From Nemopilema nomurai (lineage: Eukaryota; Cnidaria; Scyphozoa; Rhizostomeae; Rhizostomatidae): 64,000 nt of DNA. Position 1 is the stretch's first letter. Each line of letters begins with the position of its first letter. The DNA is taken from contig ML133442.1 in NCBI GenBank assembly GCA_003864495.1, positions 2,049,731-2,113,730 of the forward strand. The letters run 5' to 3'. This document shows, piece by piece, positions 1 through 16,500 of the stretch. Below the pieces are notes generated by a model. That model ran no database searches. It was given only the letters and a program-made list of their open reading frames with translations, and was not told the origin of the DNA. A program made the position numbers and the translations under genes.

Positions 1-194
1 AACAAGTCCGGCATATCACCATAACTGTCTTTGTAAAGTTCAAGCTTGTCGCAATTAACTTGTCACAATTTGTGTTAATAATCCCCAAAACGGCAACTAT
101 CCTGCTTTTGAGAGAATTAGAATGAACAAATGTTTCGTGGTTCAAAACTTAACAATAGCAAGAAAGAGACAACAATAGCAAGAAACAAAATTTC

Positions 195-985
195 AGCCTA
201 TTTGGCATACTTTTTTGTCCGACATTCCTCAGTGTATGCAAAAGTCGGAAAATGACCAAAAGCTGCCAAAGTTAACAGCCAGAGGCAGATTTAGGAAGAG
301 CACAATAGGATTGTGTGAAAAGTGTATGATTGGCTATCTTATGACCAATGAACGTCCACTTTATACCTTATTTCCTAGAATAGAAAAAAGCCAACTCTTT
401 CGGTCTACGTAGAGCGGGACTTTGCATAGAAAAGTAGACAGACTCAAAAACATCCACAATACCAGCCAAAAGTTTTTCAACCACTCCAATGCTTTCACCT
501 TCTTTACATTTATCAGGTTGTTTGACGCGCCAATAGCTGTCAACACCATTGTCACTACACAGTATTCTTAACAAAGTACATCATCCAGTCAATCGGGAGA
601 AAAAGGTTGAAGGCAAGCATTTTGCTTCGTTTGGCAGCAGGACAACATTGCTTCTTGAAGAGAGGAGGATAGATGAGCACGAGTCAAAGAATTGCCGTTA
701 CTGTTGCAATAATTTCTGAAGACATCGTAGATGAAAAGCGAAATAGCTTGCCTAATTATACGAAAGTATCACCGGTATATGAAAGGCGCAACCTGTGGCT
801 TCAGAAACTTAGTTTAATTGGAGCATTATGTCTTTTACAATTTCGGTGCTGCTGTAAAAGACCTAATCCCCAAATACTCTCTGGAGTTCAGCAACTGGCT
901 AAATATTTTGTTGGATTTTGGTCATTTTCCGACGTATCAGACAAAAAGGTACCCAAGTATGTGAATATTATGTTTCGGCAATTTC
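195..985 (-). mobile_element. Degenerate Penelope-like (PLE) unit 1, with decayed inverted arms
   Basis: Two inverted arms (about 200-275 and 905-985) share a block reading GTCGGAAAATGACCAAAA on one strand and its complement on the other. The same block, slightly changed (GTCGGAAAATAACCAAAA), occurs in the arms of the unit at 12316-13016. Between the arms, the minus strand from about 570 to 365 encodes a peptide with FESVYFSMQSPALRRPKELAFF-like character (first part FESVYFSMQSP), matching the C-terminal tail of the GIY-YIG protein in the second unit (LESVYISMENP, then RQKEFVF). The left arm on the minus strand still has CTGAGGA but has lost the GAAA half of a hammerhead core. It lies in a malic enzyme intron and is non-functional. 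The exact ends are uncertain. Confidence 0.55.
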
Positions 986-1094
986 GTGCCATTGCAAATT
1001 AAAATATTCACCAAGCTTCCTAATTGTTTCAGAAAAGAAAACAGAAAGTTATCAAAGAACGTAAATGTAACGTTAGTGAAAACTATAAGCTTAC

Positions 1095-5443
<4,349 letters not shown>

Positions 5444-8400
5444 TTCTATACAAGAATTGAAACAGTAACAATGTTGCGAGATTCTCGCGCGAATAACGAG
5501 GAACACCCGAGCTGCGAAAGTGTCGGTCGGAGAAGGGGAAAAGGGGGACTTGCCGCATAGGGGTTCTTCGTATAATAAGTCATGTAGTGAGCAAGTTTCG
5601 TAGTTTCATAAGACAGACAGCTAAAACAAAAAAATTTAACCCACCATCCTTGCTGGCCTGGAGGAGGGCCGCACAAGAAGCAACCTGTCGCCCTCTTGGG
5701 CTCCCGGAGGCTGTTTGAGGTATTTTTACCGGAAAAATTGTCTTCCAAACGTGGCCATTTGTGTAGATCTGTATTCTTGCAGTCTTCAAAGTAATACTTC
5801 TGAACATGTTAGGATCAGTTTATGTACCTTTTACTGAATTTCTTGAACCAGCTGTTTCTCCCTTTAAATTCCAAAGTGAAATACAAAATGTTTTTCAGAA
5901 GTCTTGCAGATTTCCTGTTCCAATAGCTGCTGTTTGTTGGCTACGAAATTCAAGTCCAAAAACAATGAAATATTTTCGCACATGCAAGCACAGTCTCCGC
6001 CTAGCTACGGTGAAACTTAGCGATAATCTTCTCCAACGGACGTGCACACAAGCAGCTCACTGCACAGAAAATTTTTCACAACACACGGTTGTTGTTGCTT
6101 AATTATGACGTAACACAAGTGCAATTAGCATGATTGATTGAAATGCAGTCAAAATGCGTCCTATGGCTTTGTCGACGCAGACAATAACAAAGAAATGAAA
6201 AATCCCTACAAGAGAAATACAAAATGGAGTAAATACGTATTCGACAAATTAAAAGTAAAAGAAACAAATAAATGAATCATACATTTATTTTAAAAATCAT
6301 TCTCTAATTTTAGGAGGTATCAAGAGTCAATCCAAACCAATTGATGACCCAAAAACTTTTACACGAAAAGGATCAAAAGGACAAACAATCGTAAATTCAA
6401 TGTCAGCAGTAGCAAAATAAAAAATTCAAACTTCAACAAATTTCAATATATACCCATGTCTTACACTTTAGAATGAAAAAAGTTTTAAGAACATTTAAAC
6501 CCAAAATAATGAAACAGTTGAGAACATCGAGGGTCGGAGAAAATTTCCTGGCTCTTATGAAGCAAAAATAGCGCTCCTTTGGCACTTTATAAGATTTCGA
6601 TAGCTTCAATTTAAGCTTTGTTGAGAGATCCTTCAAGGCCGTGTTTTGCAAATAAAGTTGCTGCCTCCCAAAGTTCACGCTTACAGTTTTCTGCGGCGAC
6701 GTTATGCTTATCGCTCGATTTATCAACTCGATTTCTGGCCTCTTTTGCTGCTACTCGTGCCCTTCTAGACGAGCATCGTAATTGTCAGCAATAGCTAGCT
6801 TCGGACAACAAAATCTTTGAGTTGCACCTGAAGTATGTGCCCTGAAACTCGACAACAACCAAAACAAAAGTGGTTTCGTTTTCCGCCATGGGTGATGCTG
6901 CGGGGACGCTTGTAGTTATATGAAATCTTTGTTTGAATTTTTCATTTATCTATAATGGTGAGTTATTGGACCGGTGTCCCAGCACTTCATACATGGGAGT
7001 ATGAACTGTCGCATTGGGGAGACGGCCAAAACATGAGTTGCCAGCAGAACCGTATTTACGAATGCCGGGGCCCTAGGCCTGAATTTGATAAGAGGCCCTC
7101 AAAACATTTAATTTCATGCTACCCAATTGATCAACCCCATTATATGATGAAAGGGTACCCATAACATATGTGGGCTTTCAAAGCTTTGATCGAGGCCCCT
7201 GAAGTTAGAAATCGTAGAGAGGGGCCTGGGTTTGGGCCAAATAGGCCCATGGATAAATGCGTCATTGGTTCCCAAAATAAGATTTGGCACAACCTGAGCA
7301 AGTGCTTACTTACCACTTATCAGAACGACTTGAACAAAGGGATTCAAAAAGTGGGTCAAAGCAAATGTATCCGATATTCAACAATTAAGCTTTGACAATC
7401 ATATGGCTTCGCTCCGTTCTGCTTCAGACTTTTTGGGTTGTCCTAGAGCATTTTTAGGTTGTCATAATTTCCATTTCATTTTTGAAATGACCCTCTGAGT
7501 ATACAAATATGTCAAAAATAGAAGAAGACAACTAGATGGGGTGAACGATTTCGCTTCTAACTCTTTTTTTGGTCAATGACTAAGAGGGAATTAAGTCAAA
7601 GAGCAACAAAAAAGGTCAAGTAGACGTAAAAGACCTTCCGAAATCTCCCCCCCCCCCTGCCATTTGTTCACATAAAAGAGAATAGCGTCTTCACAAAATA
7701 TTTTAGATATTAACTGCATCGGAAACATCATTGGCGACGCACGTATAATCGTCCGTGATGAAAAGCAACGGCGCATCGGATTCAAGTTTTCAAACGAGTT
7801 CAGAAGCGATCCGATATGGAAAGTGATCAGATAAGAAGTGCATCCGGTATAGTGTGAACTGAAGCAATTATCATATCGGATTGGGTCAGGACCCCGAAGC
7901 AAAGCGAGTTGGACCATACATTTGGTGGATGACTTTAACGCGATTGCTGCGTCGATTAGCACATTAAACACTATTTCATTTTTAATAGCGAGGTTACGAA
8001 TTTTTCTCCCTTCATCTAGATATTAGCCGAATAGAAGAAGACCTGAAATGAAAGCGCAATCTGAGTGCTTATCAATTACCTACTCAACTTGCAAGTGTTA
8101 CCTCAACTAAGTACAAAGTGTGAAAAATGAGCTTAAATGGGCCACTTTCTGAGTAAAGGAAGCACTCTTATGGCCTGTCCAGATTTACATCTATACTGTT
8201 TTGCATGCAACGAATCGAAAGGTAAGAAAATCAAACAAGTTTTATCTATTTCGAAACCATATACCTTGCCTAGTTAAAGCTTTACGTGAGTAATCTATGT
8301 TTTCGCCCATTTCCTGTGTTTGCAATTTTCAATTCCAATACTTCGATAATTCTGTTTTCAAAATCATCAACAAGGTTAAAGGCGTGACTATAGTTGAATT

Positions 8401-8751
8401 CGATGATGATTAATCGTGTGAAATGGCATTCGATTGGGCAAAGCTGATTTCGCAAAGCTTCAGCATCGTGGCTTACCTCGGAATATAAGCTTCAGGGAAC
8501 TTAAAATAAACAAAAATATACAGCTTCTAATAACTAGCAGTTCAATTTATTACGAAATAATAACGCTTATCGTGAACTTCAGTTACCGTAACTAGAAAAG
8601 AAAAAACTACAAATTCAAAGCATACTAAGTTATGCAGCGAAGATACTTGATTGTGAAAGCCACAAGTTCAATTTACTGTTAAAGCATGACCAATGTGACA
8701 ATATTATTAAATGATTCATTCGTCTTACGCTGTGTGTATTGCTCGTTACAG
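5444..8751. other. Intergenic stretch upstream of malic enzyme; no gene recognised
   Basis: No reading frame here resembles a known protein. It should contain the malic enzyme promoter just above 5443. A short inverted repeat, ATCCGATATG at about 7809 and CATATCGGAT at about 7872, sits in a roughly 300-bp segment (7680-7980) that may be a MITE-like element. Open frames at 6955-7395 run through a stop and show no domain. A poly-C run lies at about 7648. Confidence 0.5.
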
Positions 8752-9957
8752 AACTGAACATGAAGAGGGCCCATATGGCATTCTTCTCGGCGATCCTTCT
8801 TGTTTTCTGGTCTGCTATTCTCTTACGTAAAACAACGGATACAGCTATTAAATATCTCCAACCGCAAAGTTACTTTCCGTCGCTTGTTGAAAGACCTAAT
8901 CAAACAAAAGACATTTGGCATGATGTGCCTGAGTTTGTAATCTGAGTTTGCCAGAAGGAAGTTATGCAATGTATGTCAACATTCCCTGTCATGATAAAAA
9001 CTGAACACATGAGGGAAATGAGACGTTTTCTTGCTACAAAACATGGAAGAGACTTCGACTGGATCTTTAGAAACACTGCCCCAGGGAATTCTCTTCAATG
9101 CATTTGTCAGTTTAGTATGATGTGCAACTACGTGTGGTACCATCATAGAGACACGTACTCATGGCAGCTTCAAATGGTCCCAAACGGTGGATGTATAGGA
9201 ACGAGTTGAGATGGGTTTCTAGCGACTGCGTTGCTCAACCTCTATGGACGATCCGAGCCAAAGTTGTCTTATTTAACGTGCAGAGAACACGGAGCCAGGC
9301 CGAGAGAGAGAGAGAGAGACGACGCGTTGTCTGTTGTTTTCTGTAGCTCTGTTCCTGACTGACTCTGGCTTATTTTACAATTATATTTATACTGATAAAT
9401 CTAAGAATAAATTTGCTGACGAGGGATGAGAGAGGAAGATGAAATGGTGATGTAATGAGGATGGAAAAATCTAGGCTGATGTGTCAGCATGACTTGGTGT
9501 GACAATGGAAAGTAGACAAAGGAGTCACTACAGATGGAAGGGGGACAATCTGTTGGCCCACCAGGTCTCACCAGCTTATTATCAATCAAACGTGCCACCA
9601 GAGATGTTGGTGCCAATCCCAAGATCATCCATCCATCTAAGATATACGATCATAAATGGTGTGACTTACATGGGAAAAGAGCCTCCAAGGGATCTTGTAG
9701 AAGAGATCATTAAGGAAGGACTTTGTTATTCTGCTGGGTTCGACGTCTGTCCGGAAAACTGCAAAAGATGGAATAGATGCGCAATACATTACCACCTCTT
9801 TTCCTTTGAGTTTTATCAATGGTTTTGGGACAAGAGATGCATGCAGGAGCAGGAAAATCATTACAGAAACGTAAAGAAATTGGTTGACCACTACAAAGTT
9901 ATAAATAAGGAAATATTTGGACTTAGCTCTATTGATCAACTATGCAGTTTAATATGA
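8752..9957 (+). pseudogene. Broken gene for an uncharacterised type II membrane/secretory protein
   Basis: An acceptor-like TTGCTCGTTACAG precedes 8752, and translation from the ATG at 8760 gives MKRAHMAFFSAILLVFWSAI, a signal anchor. The frame then reads a luminal-looking stretch, meets an in-frame TGA at 8943-8945, and continues in the same frame (PVMIKTEHMREMRRFLATKH, then QFSMMCNYVWYHHRDTYSWQ). It is cut at about 9191 by a 340-bp LTR-like insert and resumes at about 9532 (RWKGDN, IPRSSIHLRYTIING, GLCYSAGFDVCPENCKRWN, FSFEFYQWFWD) to a stop at 9957. Conserved-looking Cys, Trp and His residues suggest a folded Golgi or ER luminal domain. I do not recognise the family. The stop plus insertion argue for a pseudogene; an alternative is that the 3' half is an exon of a rearranged gene. 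Confidence 0.55.
9192..9531 (+). mobile_element. Solo-LTR-like repeat interrupting the 8752-9957 relic
   Basis: A 340-bp segment starts TGTATAGGAACG and ends GTCACTACA, with LTR-type TG...CA ends. It is flanked by GGTGGA on the left and GATGGA on the right, a probable 5-6 bp target duplication with one change. A second copy of about 300 bp lies inverted at 29181-29476, matching across most of its length, including the GA-rich run followed by GACGACGCGTTG and the tail GACAATG. BEL/Pao elements make 5-bp duplications, and the second copy sits in BEL/Pao pol, so a BEL/Pao LTR is my best guess. Confidence 0.6.
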
Positions 9958-12315
9958 AAATTGCAACTTAACTGCGAAGAATCCTGGATGATTTTACTCC
10001 AAGGTTTCTGAAGCCCTAGAGTTATTAAAACGACTAGGTTTCTTGCCATTGTGTAAAGTTTCAAACTGCATTCACTGTTTGCGCGAAGACCAGCACTATG
10101 AAACGTACCATTAATAAAGTTTCGCTTTTGATATCTAACAAATTTTTCATGCCTCATAATATCAATTTTTTTTTCATTTTACGATAAGATCCACAGCTAC
10201 TTTTGTTTCCAAGATGGTATAAACTTGCCCAATTACTCTGTTGACAAGACTGATAGTTTCCTTGCAAATCTTTTATTATTTTAAAGTCTTCTGATAACAT
10301 TTTATGCGGTTTAGTTATCCATGTCAAGATGCAAGTTAGAAGGACTCGCAGGAACGAACTGTAGCTTTGCCGGCCAAGAGCCATAACCGGCTTCAAAGTA
10401 GGAATTGTGAAATTCACTAAAATTGCCTTTTCACAAAAAATGTTTCAAATTCTTTTTAGAGTGTTTCCGATCCATTGCGCGCCTTAATACGTCGACCAAA
10501 CATTGAACTTCGCAATCTTGTTTTTCAACTTTATGGGCAAGATATGTTCGATGGCGATGAACTGTTATTACTTCAAGATATGCGTAGGCAACGACAAATC
10601 GACATTTTAGCGCTTCGAGCATTTCAATCAAGTGATGGACGACATTGAATGTGAATTGGAGTTTAAAAAAAGAAGAGCATATTTACACGCAAATGGGAAT
10701 ATTTCATCAGCCAGAAGTGATTAGAGGGTACAATGGTACTCTTGTGGATCCGGTGGAAGCACTTTGTATATGCTTGATGCGCGGAGCTTCAAAGACATCA
10801 TGCTATCTACGATTTACGGAAAATTACAGTGGGAATTCTTCAATATGAATGCTTCTTTTCATGCTTCCCGTCGCTTAAAACGATTTGCGTATGAAACTTC
10901 ATGACAGTTTGGCCAACCTAAGTTCAACAAATCAAAGTACCACAAAAATACTTTGGATTCATTCTGAATGAACTATTAGGGGCAGCCAGGATCGGCTCAA
11001 TCAATCAAATCAGAAATGAATTTTTATTGCACATAGATGCTTCCTTCTCTCTTTGCGAAGAAGATTCTTGAAGTATGTCATACTTCATGATTTAATCATC
11101 GCTTCAAGAATTAAAAAATGGAGGATGTGAACAATTTTTACATATTCAAGCTACGGGCATTCAATATTTTTACCTAATAAATCACAAACAAGAGCAAGGC
11201 CGAGGATTCATATTTGGAAATGGGGAAAGGGCAAAATGTGAAGATGATGAAAGGGTTTAGTCAAAGCAGCCACCGTGTTTGGCAGTGAGAAAAGTTCTTT
11301 AACACGTGTCTTTTTAGGGATATGAAACTCAATGAAACCACCCAAAATAGTTTTAAACACGTGGAAATATATTCTCGCTTTCTTTTGCCACCAAGTCCTA
11401 TAGCTTGAAAATTGATATAGTTAGCTTGCAAGTTTGGTGAATTGAATTTTTGTTAGTATGATTCTGTAATAGCAGAAATCAACCAGCTATTCACCCTCTT
11501 TGCATTATACAAGTTGAAAAACAGATCGCAAACAATTTCTGATCAATGATTGACCACTGGACATAATGTCAAATGGTCACACTAAAAGAAAGTTCACCTA
11601 ATCCTACCTTTACTTCTAGAGTATTAAATTAAACAGTAGTGCGGGCAGTAGTGGACTTACTTACTCTTGGTATTGTCACTTCATAACCACAGAAATTACA
11701 CTGCTTAGTTTCAGACTCTTTCTTTTGATAATATTGAAAGGCAATAACTTGGAAGCTAGAGGAGAGAGGTGAATCAATAATTGCAACATCGTCTCAGCGC
11801 AAATTACGATATTATCCACTTCATTCATCGCTATTACGTACTGCATTATATGCCATATTGCTACGGCCATATGTCCAGCACCGATCGAGTAAAGCAGCAT
11901 TTGAAAGCTTGAAAAGTTTGAAAGCATGACTAGCAAGAATTACAATATTCAATGTGGTTGATGACTCCACGAGCAAAATACAAGTTACTACTGTTTGGGC
12001 TTAAAGCTACTACTGTTAAGGGTTTCGGGTTTTCAAACATTTTGCAATGGGTAGGTCAACTTGAACTACCAAGCAGTTTCAAGTGCTACTTTCTTTGGAG
12101 TGCAATGAACATGCATATCATTCCTTAATTGGGAATGTGTATGAGTCAAACACACAAAAGAAGGAGACACACATTACGGGTGAAGTTGCAAAACAAGGCT
12201 TTTTCAAAGCACAATCGAGAAAAGAGACAAGACGTCAAATTTGACGAAGTTATGATTATGAAGTCTTCATTCTTAGTATTAGACCCTTTGTAATTTTTCA
12301 ATTTATTAAGGTATA
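9958..12315. other. Intergenic, AT-rich; only TE scraps recognised
   Basis: Apart from the probable Harbinger remnant at about 10480-10860, I see no exon with recognisable homology. Short open frames on both strands have no domain and no codon-level conservation that I can judge. Confidence 0.4.
10480..10860 (+). mobile_element. Probable PIF/Harbinger transposase N-terminal remnant
   Basis: With frame changes, the plus strand reads ELRNLVFQLYGQDMF and then EVIRGYNGTLVDPVEALCI, followed by CLMRGAS. A run of the form R-YNG...V...EALCI-L-R is typical of the region before the catalytic domain in HARBI1-like transposases. The expected continuation (RYSDMIPRFG-like) is degraded. There is no DDE domain and no recognisable TIRs, so this is a dead fragment. 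The assignment rests on motif memory and could be wrong. Confidence 0.4.
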
Positions 12316-12336
12316 GAAAAAGCGGAACTAGTTTTC

Positions 12337-12380
12337 GCATACTTAAAGTACTTTTTCGTGCGACACTCGTCAGAGTATGC
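12337..12380 (-). ncRNA. Hammerhead ribozyme (left arm of PLE unit 2)
   Basis: Read on the minus strand: stem I arms GCATACT and AGTATGC pair perfectly (7 bp). The core is CTGACGA (consensus CUGANGA), then stem II GTG-TCG-CAC, then GAAA, then a palindromic stem III AAAGTACTTT closed by the A-U pair next to the cleavage residue A (UA-type site). Every invariant core position is present. The very short, self-complementary stem III is the minimal type I form reported from PLEs, which is thought to act as a dimer. Predicted cleavage is between plus-strand positions 12344 and 12343. Confidence 0.82.
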
Positions 12381-12465
12381 AAACGTCGGAAAATAACCAA
12401 AAACTGACCGATTAAATAGCTCCACCCAAAAGGATTGCGTTCCTGCCCTCAAAAAAAGTTTAGTC

Positions 12466-12825
12466 GCTTACGAATTTTGTTGCCGATGTGAAGCTCGGTA
12501 TGTAGGACGCAGTACTCAAAGATTGGAGGATAGAATAAAGCAGCATGTTCCCACGAGCACAAGGACCAAAACGTCTGCAGAAAGAGAGCAGCCGCGTCGA
12601 AATTGTAAAAGACGCAATGCCCAAATCAATTGCGATTTGGCTATAGGACAACATCTTTTAGAGAATCCAGATTGCGCCAAAACATACAGTGACGACAATT
12701 TTCGTATAATTGGGCAAGCTAGGTCGTCCTTTCACCTAGGTGTTCTGGAGTCTGTCTATATTTCAATGGAAAATCCCATTCTTTGTAGACAGAAAGAGTT
12801 CGTCTTTTCCCTTGGGCTCTTCTAA
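12466..12825 (+). pseudogene. GIY-YIG endonuclease domain of a Penelope-like element (fragment)
   Basis: An open stretch of about 120 codons reads AYEFCCRC, then RYVGRSTQRLEDRIKQH, followed by a basic linker, then AIGQHLLENPDCA and LESVYISMENP, ending RQKEFVFSLGLF and a stop at 12825. The YEF...YVGRT/S...R...H pattern is the variant GIY-YIG module at the C terminus of Penelope-like polyproteins, which nicks target DNA for target-primed reverse transcription. The upstream RT domain is missing; the frame enters directly from the left arm region with no ATG of its own. It is a domain fragment, not an independent gene. Confidence 0.75.
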
Positions 12826-12952
12826 AGTGAGGTGTTAAGTAACGCAGATTGGTCAATTATAACCAATCACGCGCTCTGCTTATCACCCTCTAGTGTTTTC
12901 GATCCGCATGTGGCTATTTATTCGGTCAGTTTTTGGTTATCTTCCGACGTTT

Positions 12953-12996
12953 GCATACTCTGAGGAGTGTCGGACGAAAAAGTACTTTAAGTATGC
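12953..12996 (+). ncRNA. Hammerhead ribozyme (right arm of PLE unit 2)
   Basis: Plus strand: stem I GCATACT (12953-12959) pairs with AGTATGC (12990-12996). The core is CTGAGGA (12960-12966), stem II GTGTCGGAC is imperfect (a G-G mismatch relative to the left copy), GAAA lies at 12976-12979, the palindromic stem III follows, and the cleavage residue is A12989. Core residues are all present; the weak stem II may lower activity. It has the same orientation as the endonuclease frame. Confidence 0.75.
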
Positions 12997-13580
12997 GAAA
13001 ACTAGTTCCGCTTTTCCTAGCAATTGTAAAGTTTTGTACCACAAAGCACTTGTTCACTTTATTAATTTATACTTAAACCCTTGTCAAACTGTTTTCATAT
13101 TTAAAAACTTTCATGCCTTTAAATATTTAGATAAGAAAATCATAGTCAGGGTCTATCAAAAAAAATTACAAAATATAGACCTTTTCTTTTTACTTATCAC
13201 CTTTTTCTATTTCTTTTTACATGGCCCGGTTTTGCTCCGAAAAATTAACGGCAATGCCTCCCTCGGGCTACCCCAGTTTCGCCAGCTCTGAAAAATGACT
13301 TTCGCACTTCGGTTATCAGTGCTGTGGGTCCATTGTCTCAATTATAAAAAGAGCCAAAATAGTGTTTGTCAATCATCAAGAAGCAATCAAAAAGGAATTT
13401 CAATTTGATCAATTCATTCGTTGGATCCATCTCCCTGCTCAGCATTTCTCCTTCCTAGAACATAAAGCGAATTACATTATTATCAATAAATGGGAAGGTT
13501 CATCTGTATAACGCTTGAGTGCTAAACGATGTGGCAGTAACGAGTCCTTGAAATATCGATTTAACCTTCAGCACTAAAAG

Positions 13581-16500
13581 TTAGCAGTCACCTTGTCGAC
13601 GACTCAGTGACGCAAACATTCGCAGCATGAACGAGGCAGGCACAGTTATAGTATCACGACTTTCTTCAAGCATCTTCTCATTTCGACTTATGATCTACAA
13701 AGAAAATTAGTCTCACAATATCTTATGCACAAAGCTTGACACATTGAATGAGCAATTGTATTACACAGGTTTACAACAAACAACAAAGTGGACAAAAATT
13801 TTGCAGCTATGTTCACAAGAGGTCTGTTTGAAGACAAACCGAGCTTGTAAAGTTAATCTGACGTGATAATTTTGCAACAAAAATGCCCGCTAAAGTTTAT
13901 ATTTCTTAGTACTCCGTAAAGTCAGGTACTTTCTTACGACAAAACATGACAAGACACGACACGACAAGACAAAACACAGCATTCTCTCTAAACATGGAAT
14001 CAAGTTTTGCATTAAAAAGCTAATGGAAAGTTGGTAACAGGAATCTTCGGATGGGCGGAAAGCGGTACAAGCCGAAAAGCACACAGCCAAGGCACGCCAT
14101 ATTTCCAGAAAATTTTGACCAGAAGATTTCTGTCATTTTTCTGGCTGCATTAGGCGTTATGTACAATCATCCTATCCAATCAATGAAATATATTCTCGAT
14201 AAAAATGGGAGGAGATTTACTTTCAAGAAAGACAGTGCATGGTCAGGGGCATCGAAAAATGTTTTCAGTAGCTTGCCGAGTCTTTGAAAATATCTGGCTT
14301 TACACCAAAAGCAAATAAATAGCATTCAAAGTGATCTCTGAACGACAAAGGATGAACTGATTACGCGTGTATTGGAAGGATGGAGCAAGATTCTGTAAAA
14401 CCTTCTCATGAAACCTTGCAGATCAAGTCCTAAAGCATTTTTGGCTTTGATTGGTGTGGTCGTTGTTTCACGCAGCCTCCCTTGTTATTGATGGTTCAAC
14501 AAAGAAACTAACTTGCATAAAGAAGAATCATGCCACGAAATGTCTGCCATTTTGTTTGTTTGAAATCTCTGCAATAATTTTGCTCAACACGTGTAAATAT
14601 GACGGGCGAAATCCAACTTGAAGGCTCTTCTAAAACAGTACTCAGTGTACTCACTGTGGAATGGTTTGATAGGGGAGGATAAAAATTTACAAATTCGTAT
14701 GCCACCATTTTGGTGTCTGGTATCAAAACATCCGTAAAATCTACATGAAATCTTACAACTATCCTACATATTGGCCTTACAGAGACCTTATTCGGAGTTA
14801 GTAGAAAGTTACTTAGCTGACTGTAGTAATGGCGGGTGTCATGAACACAAAGGTTAAAAGGAGTAATTAAAAATAAGCAAGCATGCGAGGACGTGAAACG
14901 TACACCAAAAATTAAACAAATGGGTTTGCTACTTTCATTTCAGTGGAAAGTATAATCAAACATGGATCACCAAAGCAGTATGCGCCGAGTGAAGACATAA
15001 TTTTAGAACTTCATCAACAGCAAGTGTCGACGTTAAAAAAATGAAAACTGTATGAGAGCGATATTTCGTGCAATAGCTTGGAGCTTTGTAGAATTTCCCA
15101 CAAACCTCATCAATGTCTTTCATAAGGATTGGCTCCTCTGCTAATGGAGCCCATACTTTGACGTCGTAGTCAATACCACTGGTAGCTAAAACTAAATTTT
15201 GAAATCAAGCCATAATTTGGAGATTTGTTTTCTTAAACATTGAAAAAGCTATTATTCCAAGTCTGAGAATAAAAATTAGAAGAAATCTGTGGAGTGTATC
15301 AACTTGAAAGTGCTCTGCTAACCAACTAAAACACAAAACCAGTCTTATGAAGCGATCTTTAAAATAATATTGATGATTGTTGGTATACTATTCATTAATC
15401 TCTCAAAGAAGAGAAAATAGAATAGATAAATTTTCTAAATTATGATTAGGCCAAAATTGACAAGAATTTGCGAGAAGGCATCGAACTGGGGGTAAAACAA
15501 CCTACCTGGATCAAATGGATGAGGTTGTACACAATTGACCACGTGCCGATCTCCTTCCAAAAGAGAAACAAGATCACCAGTGTTCCTGTCCCAAATGAAG
15601 ATTCTCCCGCAATCACTTCCACTCAATACAAAGCTGTTGCCCCAGAAGCTGGCCTGCTTGATCTGCAAGGAGCGCTAAACAGCTTTGATGTGAGCACAGA
15701 ATTGTCTGTGGTAGGAGCATGTTTATGTAGTCAATGTAGAGCATGTTACTACCGAGTAAGTTCAAGCCCTCAATTGTCGACATTACATTGAAAACCAGGG
15801 CGCCATTCAGACTGTGCCAGAAAAGTTTTATCCGCATCAAAACTAGTTTCGATTGGCGTCGCGTTGACACTAGACCTACTCAGTCCACACGAGTTTGAGA
15901 GGGGCTATCAGAGAAAGGGAGGTTGATTTAATTTGTTCTGACAGCTATGTCGTGCATATTGTAAACGTTTTATCCGGATAAAACATTCACTACGAGGTTG
16001 ACATTGATTCAGAGCGAGGCTCTTTCAATAAGGGATTTTGCTGCTGTTTTCATTAGCTAGAAGTGATCTGGATTGAGCGTTCTCTGCGTCATTAGGATCA
16101 CGCAAATTTATTTATCCGGCACAGCGCACCAGAAGGGCAAAGTGAGAATTGAATTGATCAGACATTGTGTTAACAGGGCCCATAAACTTGACAAGAATTT
16201 TTGAGCATCGTTCATTTGAATATAAAGAGGTGCTACTTCAGGCTTTACCATAACACTGGATACCAAATTCAGAAACAATGAATGTTGCTGCTATGAATAT
16301 TCCATAAAGGCAGCAGTGCATGCAAGTTTATGTAGAAACAAGGTATCAATTATTGATTAGAAAAATTTGGATTGCAAAAAAGCTAATTATTAAAACGATG
16401 GCGTTCATAACTGGAGCCGCATTTTGCAACAAAGAGACAGACAGCCTCCACAGCAAGAAGGCATCCACTTAAAGGCTCAATAACATTACCAATATCTCCT

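Larger units (their letters stand above)
12316..13016 (+). mobile_element. Compact Penelope-like unit 2 with inverted arms, GIY-YIG endonuclease and hammerheads
   Basis: Left arm 12316-12420 and right arm 12913-13016 are near-identical inverted repeats of about 105 bp. Between them a plus-strand frame encodes a Penelope-type GIY-YIG endonuclease tail. Both arms contain a hammerhead ribozyme fold, annotated separately. PLEs are known to carry GIY-YIG endonucleases and hammerheads in their LTR-like ends (established knowledge). No reverse transcriptase is present, so the unit is a truncated or non-autonomous copy. It lies about 570 bp downstream of the DCAF6 stop codon. Confidence 0.75.
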
